From the NCBI GenBank assembly GCA_948470475.1, contig OX419339.1:9143002-9207001 (forward strand): a stretch of DNA of 64,000 bases, in the 5' to 3' direction. Below, piece after piece: positions 13,701-24,258 of this stretch. The notes under the pieces were generated by a model. The model saw only the letters and a program-made list of their open reading frames with translations. It was not told the DNA's origin and ran no database searches. The stretch's first letter is position 1; each line of letters opens with the position of its first letter. The translations under genes and the position numbers were made by a program. This DNA is from Galaxea fascicularis (lineage: Eukaryota; Cnidaria; Anthozoa; Scleractinia; Euphylliidae).

Positions 13701-16700
13701 CGTTTTCCGATTCAGTTCTCCTGTCACGAGTTTTGCGAGTCTTTCTGTCAGATTTGCTATGTGTGCTCCTATCCCTTGCTGGGCTCTCTTCTCTCAAATG
13801 TCCCTCTCCGTCGGCATGACGGGATTTCCTACTCCCTCTCCCCTCCCTCTGGGAACTCCCTACCCTCCCATCCCTCCAACTTTCCTCTGTATCAGCGTCG
13901 GCGTACGAGATATGTCGGCTCCTCTTGTTCCTCTCATCAAGTACATTGTGCTGCAATTCTGATCCTGTGGCTCTGTATCCATATCTCGTCTGGTCTTCAT
14001 GTAAGTGCGAGTACTCATCCGACGGCGCACGTCTCCTTCTCTCCTCCCGTTCATCATAACGTTTTCCTCGCTTGTCCCTTCTGTTTACCTTGTCTTCACC
14101 ATACCTAGAAGCACTAACTTTATCTTGGTCATCTCTTTTGTCCACCTTGTCGCTCCTTTCCGCATCTGCAGTCCTAGCACTCATTTGTTTCCTCCACTCT
14201 GACTCGGCGTCAGCGTGCTTTCTGTTCATCTCTTCAAGTGCCTGCTCCAGTTGCCTGCTCCTCGCCTCTTGTTCCTTTATTTTCAATTGAAGCATTTCTT
14301 GGTTTTGCTCTAAGGCCTGTAAAACATAAAACAAATAAGAAAACTATCGCGTCAAAGCGATTTTGAAGAATTAAAGGTAACGGCTGAAACATGTATCAAT
14401 CAGTTTGAGACCACAAGAAAACCTTACCAACGTGGCCGAAAATTATAGGAGAACATAATCAAGCTAACTATAGCCAGAATCTCTTTAATTATGATTATAC
14501 AACGGACGTTGTAAACTTCACGTTTGGATTGCTCTAAATAAGTTTGCAAGTAAGGTATTTACGCCATAAATAGACAATATTCGTATTCTCGGTATTGAAC
14601 TGGATCTAACATGAGGTGGAGGCTTTTGCAGGGAAATACTATGTACTTATTGACTGAGTTGGAGGGCCGGACGCGAAAATATTTGGCTCGAGGTCATGGC
14701 TGGTACGGACCGAGCGCAGCGAGGTCCATGCGCCATGACCGAGAGCCAAATATTTTCCCGTCCGGCCCGACCTAACTCAGTCAATAAGCATTTTATCATA
14801 TGGCCGCCTTAGACTCTTCATGAGCGCGTAAAAGTTTTTACAAAAAAGCGACTAATTTGCACATAAAATTGATCTAATATGTTGTTTGTATTTGCTTTCT
14901 GGTTTTAAAATAAACTTACATGGTTAGAAGCGACGAAATCCTCTAAAATCGTTTCGCGCGGGGCCGTACGTGTTCCTAAAAGGGCCGTGCGGCTTTTTCC
15001 GGCCCTGCTCGCGCTAATGCGTACGGCCCTCATACAGGGATTTTCTCAATACTTTTGGAATGAAAGCGCGCGGGGGGCCGCACGGGTCATATGATAAATT
15101 TACATATGAAAATAATTATTCCCCCGCAAGAGCCTCCACTTCATGCTAGATCCAGTTCAATACCGAGAATACGAATATTGTCTATTCCATTTCTCAGTGC
15201 GTGTGCACTCTGATAACGCACGGAGGACGTTAAAACGCGGAAAGAACATCGGCCACGCTACTTGCTTCCTTGCGTGTGCACTCTGATAACGCACGGAGGA
15301 CATCAAAACGCTGTAAGAACATCAGCCACGCTACTCGCTTCCGTGCGTGTGTACTCTAATAACGCACGAGGAATGACAAAACGCGGAAAGAACATCGGGC
15401 CACGCTACTCGGCTGCGGCTCGTAGCGTCCTTCTTTGTTCTAACCACGTTATGACGTCATCCGTGCAATATCAGAGTACACACACTGCCAAATGGAATCT
15501 ATTTGTTAGGTAATTCTCATTTTGACTCAATAATTCAATCTTGCATATATCACCCCATCGTTTCCAAGGAAAATGAACGCATTTTCGCCTCATCCAATTT
15601 CTTCCAGATTGGGTACAACTAGAATTTTGAAACCCTAGGTAGCCATCCACATACACAAGGATTATGCGTACATTAAAAGTATTCTCTTGTAGCAATTTGT
15701 ACCACAAAACAAACCTTTCTCTCGTGTGTAAAGCTGTGACTCTGTTCCTCCAGCCTTTGTTGTTGAAGCAAGTGCAGTCTCTGTAACTCACTCTCCTGTT
15801 GCCGTTGTTCATTGAGCAGATTTACAATCTGTTGTTCCTGCTGTTTTATCTCCGCTAAGTCTTCACCAGCAGGGCTCAGGAGATTTACACTGGACTGGAG
15901 CTGCTTCTGTTGTTCCTCTGAAGGAGTTTAAAAAAATTTGTCTAGGGTGAAAATAATTACAAGTATATTATTTTCACTAAACAGTCAATGGGAAACTTGC
16001 AGTGTCTGATTTGCAATGATATTAATATCATCATTAGTAATGATATGCATCATCCACATTGCCGTTGACATGTTGACGATCATAATATTACTGTGTCGAT
16101 GACAATGATGAAGATATGCTCAGTACTGAACGATAATGAGATTCGATAATCAGATTCATTCCCTTTATGATGAACACTTCAAAGTGTCCCCTGGCCCTAA
16201 TCCTCACCCAAGTACATGCCATTTCATGCCATTCCATCTAATACAAAGCATATGGGACTTGTAAATAACTCAGTGTAACAACAGTCAGGGTTCTCAGTAG
16301 TAGCCGGCAACCGGCGAATTCCGCCGCCTGTCAAGACGAAAGTAGCCGCCTGTGCTGGCTATGAAATTTGCCTTTGTGTGCCTCCAGGCTGAAGTTTAGC
16401 TGCCTATAAGTATTTCTGTGCCATCTGACAAAAAAACTACTGAGAACCCTGAACAACAAGTACCCAAATTCTGAGTTTCGGTTTATTCCTGGACGTAAGC
16501 GCTATGATGATGACAATGGTGCTGACAATGACTTGTTACACTGTAGTTGTGTGCGTGTTTGCTTTTTTTTTTTTTTTGGTGGGGAGGAGGGGGGTGTGGT
16601 TGCCCAACTGGTCATCCTTAACATGGTTGCCACAGCCACAGGAGTTTGAAATTCCCTGACTTTTCCCTGACAAATATAAAATTTCCCTGATCAACTAAAT

Positions 16701-19700
16701 TTTAAAAAATTCACAAATTAGACCTGGTAATGGTGGCTTCCAACCTCCCCTCACAGAATGCAAGCTGTCAACATCAATAATATTATTGACAGCTTGCATG
16801 CTTGTTTGCACAAAAACATCGCTGAGTTGGCAATAAATAAATTAGTACCCTTAAAATTTCACTTTTCCCTGACTTCTCTCAAAGACTTAAATTTTCCGTG
16901 TCTTGGAGTGAAATTCCTTGCCTTTTCCCTGACCTTGAAGAATTTTCTTCCTGACCATTTTCTGACCTGTGACAACCATACCTGACTCCTCATTCTTCAT
17001 TGGCACTTGACAAGTCATATTGAAAACGTTTTCAAGACCTTCTGCAAGCTTACATTAATTTTTAACTGGTCAATCCAGGACACTAATGAACAAAATACCA
17101 TGTCAGGCAAAGTATTCAATTGAAAGCACTGTGTAGCACCATTAAGGATGTAAATTTTAATGTTTTAAATAAATCATGGGCAATGATATTCTGTGAAGGT
17201 CAGACGTTTTGGGGCTGCTGTCCCTTCATTGATGAGAGTATTCATAATCAGCTTCCATGTTCTGCTTGGGAATCAGACTGCCTCATTAAGTCTACAGTGT
17301 ACTTTTGGTTACAATAATAATTGTTATAACCAAAAGTAAGTTATCAGGCAGATTAAAAGGCTGACTTTATTGTCAAAATGTACCTGCCAGGGGATACAAA
17401 AAACTTTTGTTGAAAGATCTTACCCAAATGCTTAATTTGGTCACATAACTTCTCCTGCTGTTTGAGAGCTTCTGCATGCTGACTCTGAGATTTTGATAGC
17501 TGCTTCTGTTGTTGTTGAAGGAATTCCTGCTGCTGACTCACAAGCTCCCTCTGGAGTCTCACATCTGATTCACTCACTGTTGTCTCTCGTGGTGAGCGAT
17601 CAGTATTCTGGAAATACGATTTGTTATTCAATTCATAGCTTTACAGTATGCTACAATATGTAAATATTAATAAATTCTGATGACGATCATACATTAATTT
17701 GAACCGCAGATGAAAGAAATGTGGTGGATCATCACAGTTATATACACAGCTTCTTATAATACTGTACATAAAGATACATGTACACTGTATTTCTGCAATA
17801 CAAACAGAGTAGAAACTCCATCCTTTTTTGTTTAAATCAGGTACCTCATTATACTCCTGCTGCATTTTCTCCAAAGCTCTAAGCTGTTCTTGTAGCTTCC
17901 ATTGTTGTCGTGTTACCTCCTGTTGCCATTGCTGCTGAATCTTCTGTTGTTCTAACTGCTCCTGGTACAAAGTTTGATGTTGCTCCACTAATGTCTCCAG
18001 CTGTCTCTGTCGCTCAGCAAATGATGTCTCATTTGCCTGCCTGGCCTCTTCTAATCTTTGTAAGAAAACTGGGTCAATGTTACTCTGGCTTTCTTTGATT
18101 TTAGACTGTGAAGGACTGGCATCTCTTTGTGCTTTAAAAGGAGTATGAGCTGCTGATTCAGCTTGTCTGTGTCTTTCTTGCTCATTGAGTAACTGCACAA
18201 AAGAAGAGACCTTGTTGGCTTTCCTTGCCTGTGTTCTGAAACCTCCTTGGCCACCTTCTGGGCCTGCAAAAGCTTCCTCATTTCGTGAATGCAGCTCCTG
18301 TTGTGCCTGCAAACTATCAACTGCCACAAACGTTTGACTTAAATTCAAGCTCGCTTCTTCAATCCTAGCCTCAGATACAGGAATAGGGCTCTCTGTCAAG
18401 GTGTCTTTAAACTGCTCTCGTTCAAAAGTTGTCCGTCCATTAAACTCAACAGTGTTCTTGGGGACAACAGGTGACATGTAAGCATCCTCATCATCTGATA
18501 GATCACTAAGGGCAAGTTTCTGTGAAACACCCTCAAATCCTAGTCTTTCCACAACTTTAAGAGCTCTCCTTTGTTCATCTGTAAGTCTATTCTCAGGTGC
18601 CTCATCAGGTACTGGAGGAAGGGGTATACCTGGGCCATCCACCTTATCCTGGGTAGAAGTCTGCCCTTTCTTTCTATTACTGCGTTTTGGAGCCTCAGGG
18701 GACGAGTCCTCTAAGTAGGGTGGGATGGGGGGAGGAACTTCACCATCCTCTTTATCACCTTCTTCAGCCACCTCCTGGATAGTATCTGGGGGTTTTCTTT
18801 TCATGCTTGATTTCTTCGCAGGAGGGTTTGGTCCATCAACTGAATCCTCATTGCCACGACTTTCCTTTTTACTGTCTTTTCTGCTATGTCGTCTGCGTGG
18901 CCCACTCATCGTGCTCTCTTCGTCATGACTAGTGACATCTGTCAGGTCATCACTGCTGCTGTCCTCACTGATTGAATCTCTCTGTGGTTAAAAATTAAGA
19001 AAACTGTCAAGTCCAACCACACTGTACATTACATACCTGGCAGTTTTACACATCAAAAGCATTTTGACCAAACAAGATGGACACTAGACAGTTACAAGTA
19101 AAACATGACATGGGGTGACAGTTAAAATTTTTAAGGGAAGGAAACTGTCCGAAATGAGAGTGATATTAGTGGGGATAATTTTCATAAATATTTTGAGCAG
19201 GAGGGTAAATTATTAATTTTCACAGGCAGGTAAATACATTTGTATAGAGTACTAAAGTAATGATGTCAAAAAAATGAAATTTCTGAAATTATGGGATTTG
19301 TCAGGATATTCTGAAAGAACAATGTCCAAGAGGCCTGCTTGCCAAAAATGAGCATTTGGGGACAAATTGTCTCTGAGATCGTAGCCCAGTTATGCTTACA
19401 AAATTCCATACAAACCCTTCTAAATTTGTTTCAGGTCGACCCAAAACAAATTTAGAAGGGTTTGTATGGAATTTTGTAAGCATAACTGGGCTACGATCTC
19501 AGAGACAATTTGTCCCCAAATGCTCATTTTTGGCAAGTAGGCCTCTTGGATATTGTTCTTTCAGAATATCTTGACAAATCCCATAATTTCAGAAATTTCA
19601 TTTTTGTGAAATCACACTTTAGTACTCTATTTTAACTTGCACTTAACTCCTCTTTGTTACTTTCAGTTGATCAACTCTGACAGCAGGCAGGTGAAACCAT

Positions 19701-22700
19701 ATTTATAGCCCTACATGCAATTTGCCCAGACTACCTGCAGGTCCTTATTGAAACCCATGTACACTGTATTAGGGTGTGAACACTTTTAATAACTTTATAT
19801 ACTTAGCTTCTGATCAACTTACTATTGATGGAGACCTAAAACCCAGTTTAAATGTTCAGGTAATGCTGTCAGCAAATTTCTTGGTCAGCTAAACAAAAGC
19901 TGACCAAAATATCACATATCTGCCTTTCTGGCATTTTTGAAGGTATACTGTAGGTTGAATTACTGTCCCAATGAAAGTTATTATTAGCTTTAAGGCTGTC
20001 ATTAATGGTCAGGGGCAGGGACTTCCCCCAGGGATTCTGAGTTTATACTGGCTGGCTACTCTGATGGAAAACAGCATACACTGTATTAACTGCACCACAA
20101 TGGCTGGATTCTCCAGCTACTTCAACTCTTAACTGTTCTTGGCATTAAAAGACAGATACATGTAAGTGTACAAAACTGAATGAAAATTCTACTGAATAAC
20201 ATCTCTAATCAGATATTTCACGCTGGCTTGCAAACTGCAAACAGCTTACATGACTAAGGCGGCACATCATTTCCCGCCTTGACTAAAATGATGTCAATAG
20301 AGGGTTTCACCCACTAATTTTCCTTGCAACTGAGCAACATTTCACATCCCTTTCATGTGTATGAGAAAAACCTTTCAATTTACGCACTCCTTGACTGCCT
20401 GTTTTTCTCCTTTCTTTTGACTTTTTTAAACAAACAAACGTACCCTCTCTAAAGAGATAAAAAGGGGATGGCCTCACGCAACTCTTGTACAATAATATTG
20501 TTCAATCTGAAATAAATTCTCATTGCAAAGCTGTTTATACTGAACTGTACCACCCAAAGCACAGACTTAATCAGAACTTTAAGACGTAAACAGTTTAAAT
20601 GTACTTAAAAACAAAGCCATCTGCATAATTACTTCTTCCCCTCCACACACACCTTCTAAACCCCTTTTCTCCATTCTACCTTTAAATTCCATGTTGCCTG
20701 TTTTGTTTTCTCACATATTAAAAATATTCTTCCTACTCCTGTTTCCTCAACCCTTGACTTTAATAGCCTTTTTCACAGTTGTGTGTTGAGTGACCTGACC
20801 TTTGAGTAGAAGCTGGAGGTGATCTTGTTTTGATATAAACCTCTCTGTCGTTCTCGTGCAAATGTGGACTAGTTAGCATAAGAACAACATGATTTACATA
20901 AGAAAAGCAGCGAGGTTTGTATCAAAACAAGGTCACTCTCAGTCTCGCTTCTACTTGAAGGCCAGGTCACTCAACACAACTGTAAAATGGGCTATTATGA
21001 ATATCATGATTATTTGACTGGTTCACATTTTAATCTTCATAAAAACAGTCACAAGTATCAATTTGCTATCACTTGGCAGGCTCCTGTTATTTGGAATGAT
21101 ATTCCATTAACAGTACACAACAGCCTCACACTAAGTAACTTTTAAAAAAAGTTGAGACTGCATTTTCCAAATACTTGAGTTAGTCTATTCAAAAATTGGT
21201 TATGGAACTCATATCCCCTAATTCTATAGCTTGACCAAGTCTCTTGGCACTAAATTGTATACTTTGTGGACTATGCTAGGCATGTTTGTTTGTATGCTTT
21301 ACAGTATTATATTGCCGACTAGTGTCTCTAGTTTTTGTAGTCATTATTTAATAATTAAGTGAATAATGCATATGAAAGAAACCATATATATATATACAAA
21401 ATCACTTGATTAAATGTTAAGGATGGCCTGTTTAGTATTTAATTTTATAAACAATGTAGTTTAATCTGGTCTCCTGTCCGCAGTTTTGCATACTTTATGG
21501 CTCAAACAATTATACTAGGAGTATTCATTTATGCGATTTATTAACTACTTAGTAACGGAGAGTGAGGTCATTATGGGAAAATCTCAAACTGAGGCCTTGC
21601 CGTATTGACCAAGCGATAGCGAGGTCAATACAGCTAGGCCGAAGTTTGAGATTTTCCCGTAACAACCGAACGGTCAAGGTTATTAAGTCGTTTATTATAT
21701 GGCTAACATAACAGTTCTTAAAGGGGAAAAAAATTAGTTCAAGCACAAGTCATTGCTTCACAGTAATCTATTCATTAATTTTTTTCCAAACTCAGGTCAA
21801 ACGTTTCACTAACAGTTTTCCTGGTCGTGTTTTCAGTTTTTTGCTCTAGAGGCACCAATTTTCAATGTAAATAAAACAAATGTGGCCTTTGGATGACTTT
21901 TTGTTGTTTTTGTTCCTAATTTGCATCATCTGTAATCGGACCGTGGGCATTAAGGGAGAATAATGCCCTAGCGCTTCGCTTTTCTTAGCCAATCAGAGCG
22001 CGCGTTATAGCATATACAAACACTGGCCATATAATAAGGAACGAAATCGGCTTAAATTCACGACATTCACTGACATGATCGCTTTTATTCATATATATGA
22101 GTCAAACATAACCACAGAAGACGTTTAATAACAGTTATACCTGATCCTTCTCTTCATAACTTGGCTGTTTTGATGTACTTTTTCTTTTCTTGTCGACACG
22201 GGAATATATTGGCTCGACTACTTGGCCATTTTCATGATCCTCAACAACATGATAAAAGTGTTGCTGCTGTGAAGAGCTCCCTTCACCTGTTGCTCCTTCA
22301 ACCTCTTCTCTATGAGGACCAGAGGAATTCTCCCCTTTTGATATTCTAAAATACTTGGTGGTCCTGTCGAAACTCTTTCCATCTCGCACTGATTCATACC
22401 CAACTTCTTCGACGTCAGAATCTACTGGTGTTCTGTGTCCATTTTGGATACCGCTATTTTCACGACTCCCTTCACCTTGGCCTTCCGGAAGCTCAGCCGG
22501 TGGACGCTTGGATAGGTCCCCTAACATAACCCTTCCGACGTTTCCAGCTTCGCCTATTGCCTGAGCGATCGGAGATGGTGTTCGCCTGGGCCATGTTTGC
22601 GCCAAATTTGTCGGAGTTCTTGGCACCGCCGCAAAAATAGCGGTCGGGAGAAGCTGCGATGCAATGTGGCTCTGAAAATTACAAAACCATAACGTTTGAA

Positions 22701-22817
22701 CCTTTCAATACTATCTTGCGCGGAAAAATTAATCCAATTAGTTTTGTTTACCAATGAAGAGGAGCTATCTTTTGATCCTTTTCTTTTGGACTTTTTCTGC
22801 TTTTTCCCTGGCGCCAT
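1897..22817 (-). CDS. CEP89: Centrosomal protein of 89 kDa (CEP89/CCDC123) ortholog, 23 coding exons
   Basis: CEP89 is a coiled-coil protein of centriolar distal appendages needed for ciliogenesis. Exons in coding order: 22817-22752, 22671-22141, 18981-17845, 17607-17424, 15917-15715, 14316-13512, 13245-13174, 13070-13009, 12841-12791, 12389-12306, 9237-9172, 9078-9035, 8617-8502, 8252-8072, 7927-7864, 7033-6991, 6877-6817, 5592-5493, 5220-5179, 4715-4626, 3954-3908, 3505-3383, 2047-1897. All introns are GT-AG, phases join, and the sum is 4323 bp, giving 1440 residues plus TAG. Diagnostic matches to human CEP89 as remembered: HRLNVELSRYQ (about residue 1000), PWLVNTKYLAPLFLAYDDR (about 1036), EVVKENQQLH, and ELELVWRNAAADNKR near the C-terminus. 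VPRTP near residue 38 also resembles the human N-terminus. Residues 1000-1440 are collinear with the human C-terminal half; the first 1000 residues are far longer than human (783 in total) and include acidic, Gln-rich coiled-coil and Arg/Ser/Asp-rich segments. The start sits in AAAATGGCGCC; no upstream in-frame ATG was found. Confidence 0.93.
5866..6446. mobile_element. Degenerate inverted-repeat element in a CEP89 intron
   Basis: The segment CGTCGAACTTTTCATGTGCC (about 5953) recurs in inverse as GGCACATGAAAAGTTCGACG at about 6412. The left side also has internal repeats of the same motif (AAACGTCCAACTTGG, TCATGTATCGAACTTAA). A related but more decayed copy lies at about 24495-24620 (AAACGTCGCATTTCACATGT, GATTCAGACGTCGAAATTCA). 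Non-coding; class unknown. Confidence 0.5.
6583..6803. mobile_element. Small inverted-repeat element in a CEP89 intron
   Basis: The ends GTCCTCCAAGGGGAAG and CTTCTACCCCTTGGAGGGCC are inverse to each other with small differences. Between them are several TGTCGC/GTCGCTTG motifs. No protein is encoded. This is a MITE-type guess from end symmetry only. Confidence 0.4.
7522..7769. mobile_element. Two-unit (dimeric) MITE-like repeat, copy 1
   Basis: Two units of about 109 bp (7522-7630 and 7660-7769) begin TTAACCCTTTCACTCCTGAG and end as a near inverse (GGGTGAAAGGGTTAA). They differ at only a few positions and are separated by a 29-nt spacer, CAACATCTTCACC...GTCCCCA. The same two units plus spacer occur in inverse orientation at 35281-35530, so the dimer itself appears to be the dispersed unit. 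Confidence 0.75.
8408..8790. repeat. ATT-rich and GAT/AAC microsatellites in a CEP89 intron region
   Basis: About 8400-8455 is an ATT-rich simple repeat. 8727-8785 is a (GAT)n run followed by (AAC)n. CEP89 exon 8502-8617 lies between them. The simple repeats carry no sign of function. Confidence 0.7.
10278..10435 (+). repeat. Imperfect direct repeat, period about 98 bp
   Basis: GCACGTGACCGATCAAAGTT followed by TCGCATTT (from 10278) recurs as GCACGTGATAGATCAAAGTT followed by TCGCATTT about 98 bp later. A partial third related stretch (GATTGATCAAAGGTCG) precedes the first. CACGTG E-box hexamers occur in the units. In a CEP89 intron; function unknown. Confidence 0.45.
11861..11893 (-). ncRNA. 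Hammerhead-like ribozyme motif (candidate, degenerate), minus strand
   Basis: On the minus strand the order is CTGACGA, one A, a 5-bp stem GGGCG/CGCCC with a GCTAA loop, then GAAACGTC. This is the order of the hammerhead core (CUGANGA, stem II, GAAA, minimal stem III, GUC cleavage triplet). An extra A sits between the core and stem II, and only about two base pairs of stem I are evident. Hammerheads of this minimal type are known in Penelope-like retroelements; no such ORF is seen nearby, so this is a relic or a look-alike. Confidence 0.35.
12463..12636. mobile_element. 174-bp MITE with 9-bp target-site duplication
   Basis: The element starts TAGCCTCCTTGCAGACGG and ends as its near inverse (CAAACTACCGCCTGCAAG plus CAGGCTA). 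It is flanked by CAGCCTTCT at 12454-12462 and again at 12637-12645. An inner inverted pair (GACGAGTTAGTG / CACTAACTCGTC) folds the centre. A 9-bp duplication with long inverted ends is typical of Mutator-like transposons. It lies in a CEP89 intron. Confidence 0.75.
14569..15186. mobile_element. 618-bp element with about 65-bp terminal inverted repeats and an internal hairpin
   Basis: The left arm (14569-14634, AATAGACAATATTCGTATTC...) is inversely matched by 15121-15186 with few differences. Inside, 14646-14788 is a second palindrome (CTTATTGACTGAG...CTCAGTCAATAAG) whose loop is GGACCGAGCGCAGCGAGGTC, a member of the hairpin family also seen at 21571, 39623, 58770 and 62397. Non-coding; it lies in the CEP89 intron between exons 14316-13512 and 15917-15715. 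Confidence 0.75.
15195..15487. mobile_element. Inverted-repeat element containing three 73-bp tandem units
   Basis: CAGTGCGTGTGCACTCTGAT at 15195 is matched in inverse by the right end at 15469-15487. Units starting TGCGTGTG lie at 15198, 15271 and 15344 (period 73 bp), each carrying AACGCACG(G)AGGA and AAAGAACATC/GTAAGAACATC followed by a CCACGCTAC box. A TGACGTCA palindrome, the CRE/ATF core, occurs near 15452. It abuts the previous element. Confidence 0.65.
16286..16451. mobile_element. hAT-like MITE
   Basis: The ends CAGGGTTCTCAGTAG and CTACTGAGAACCCTG are perfect inverses. Flanks are AACAACAGT on the left and AACAACAAGT on the right, a near-duplicate of 8-9 bp that fits hAT insertion. 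The 166-bp unit is non-coding and lies in a CEP89 intron. Confidence 0.7.
19244..19630. repeat. 387-bp near-perfect palindrome in a CEP89 intron
   Basis: Arms of about 190 bp (19244-19432 and 19441-19630) are inverse copies with scattered single differences. They are separated by a roughly 9-bp centre (CAGGTCGACC region). The ends are ATAGAGTACTAAAGT and ACTTTAGTACTCTAT. It encodes nothing convincing and would form a long hairpin in RNA. A foldback MITE or an inverted duplication are the likely origins. Confidence 0.85.
20764..20995. mobile_element. MITE with TA-flanked inverted ends
   Basis: The left end (TTTTTCACAGTTGTGTGTTG then AGTGACCTG) and right end (CAGGTCACTCAACACAACTG then TAAAATGGGC) are inverse. 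An inner pair (GATCTTGTTTTGATA / TATCAAAACAAGGTC) extends the arm. Flanking TA suggests a Tc1/mariner-type origin. It lies in a CEP89 intron. Confidence 0.65.
21571..21662. repeat. Hairpin repeat, GACC-GAGCG-AGGTC loop family
   Basis: Arms at 21571-21596 and 21637-21662 (GGGAAAATCTCAAACTGAGG and its near inverse) enclose the loop GACCAAGCGATAGCGAGGTC. The loop is itself an inverted repeat. This is a CEP89-intron member of the family described at 62397-62459. Confidence 0.65.
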
Positions 22818-23035
22818 TTTAAATTCCAAGGGGTGTTTATACTATTACTGCGCTTGCGCTAGCGTCCACCATTCAAATTTGTTGTCATAGAAACTGACCC
22901 AGTACTTCGCAAACGACTTGGCCATTCCGAAATTCAAAAGGGAACTGGGGCGAGTTTCAAATTTTGAAGTAATCGATAAATTGACACCATCACATGGAAG
23001 ATGACATTGAGTTTAGTCGTTTGACCAAGTTTGAT

Positions 23036-23090
23036 TCTCTAATTTTGTGACAGCGTCCCCAATTTGGGGACGCTGTCACAAAATTAGAGA
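23036..23090. repeat. Perfect 25-bp inverted repeat upstream of CEP89
   Basis: TCTCTAATTTTGTGACAGCG plus TCCCC is followed by AATTT and then its exact inverse. The hairpin lies about 220 bp upstream of the CEP89 start codon on the promoter side. It could be a cruciform-prone promoter element or a micro-MITE; nothing distinguishes these. Confidence 0.8.
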
Positions 23091-24086
23091 CGTTTGATCA
23101 ATTGCAATTGATCAATTGCAGTTGAACATTAACCTCGAATCTCGTTAGCAGACGATTTCCGACTTGTTTCAAGATAAACATTATTGAACATGACGTGTAC
23201 TTCGTACGATTTTGTTTGACCAAAAACTTCCAACATTTCTCATCAAGGCTCTTCGAGTGTGCATAAGTACAGTTGGTTTATTTCTGTATTTCCCGTTGGA
23301 TGTCGTAAAGGATGACTGGCGCCTCCAAAGGCGTTCGGTAAACATTACTGGTTTTAGAGCGGCCTGGCTGGCTTTTGTCTCCACTTGTTTCTTTCAACGA
23401 GACACGGAACAGGAACCCCGTCAAAATTTGTTTCTATCACTCAAAACGCAGTTTAATGCGTGGCCGTACGGAAAAGTAACCCTGCTACAAATGATTTTTG
23501 TTGTGCTTTCCTGACGAATTGCTTTTTGATCTTTGTAGGTCAAAATCAGATGAAAGGCGCGCGAGTGAGGAACACGAAGCACAAGAATGTTCCACTCTGC
23601 TACTCCATCCCCAGCTGATTCAGATAAGTCTTACACGAGTTCTTACATGTAGTGATGTATTTAAGTGGACAAAGCAACTGATCCATGAAGATTTTGTGAT
23701 AACAATCGCAAAGCTTTTGTTTCAAATTCAAATCAGGAAAAATTAAAGGTGCGCCTTTTGTGCAGCGGGTTTGGTAGTAAATAAACTTTTTGTCTATTTC
23801 GGGAGTTTTCTAGAAAACTATAACGTCGAGACAGAGGTGGAGACAAGCATATTCCAGCCGACAGGAATTGCTAAACAGAAAATTAAAGCTTTTGGGGTTT
23901 TCCTTTTGCCACGCAATCGTGCAAAACAAATTTCAAGTAATTAGTAGAAAAATAATAAGCTTCGGATTTGTTTCAGAACAAAACTACTGCCATTACCAAA
24001 TTTTGAACTGTTAAAAGGTTCTGTCCACCCATTCATTGTTTGCTTCCGTCCGTATGTTTATTATTCACTCCTTTAGCAAAATTAAT

Positions 24087-24258
24087 AGGCCATTTCCGAG
24101 TTCATGTCTGCCTCCTCTTCAAAGCGAGTCTAAGTGCGAAGTTTTTATTACGAAAATTTAGTTTTCATTCATATGTAAAGTACAACTAATTACCATCACA
24201 AAAACTTCGCACTTAAACTCGCTTTGAAGAGGAGGCAGACATGAACTCGGAAATGGCC
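24087..24258. mobile_element. 172-bp MITE with about 58-bp arms and TA flanks
   Basis: The arms start GGCCATTTCCGAGTTCATGT and end with the inverse, with one or two differences over about 58 bp. TA dinucleotides flank both ends (24085-24086 and 24259-24260), consistent with Tc1/mariner-type insertion. Non-coding. Confidence 0.75.

Noticed and set aside
13483..14334. CEP89 segment read as an independent 283-codon gene starting MFYVLQALEQ
   Set aside because: The first codons are intron and splice-acceptor sequence; an exact GT-AG exon (13512-14316) joins in phase to neighbouring CEP89 exons.
23212..23746. Two overlapping plus-strand ORFs (100 and 82 codons) upstream of CEP89, possible divergent gene
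   Set aside because: No family resemblance, no convincing splice structure joining them, and frames overlap awkwardly.
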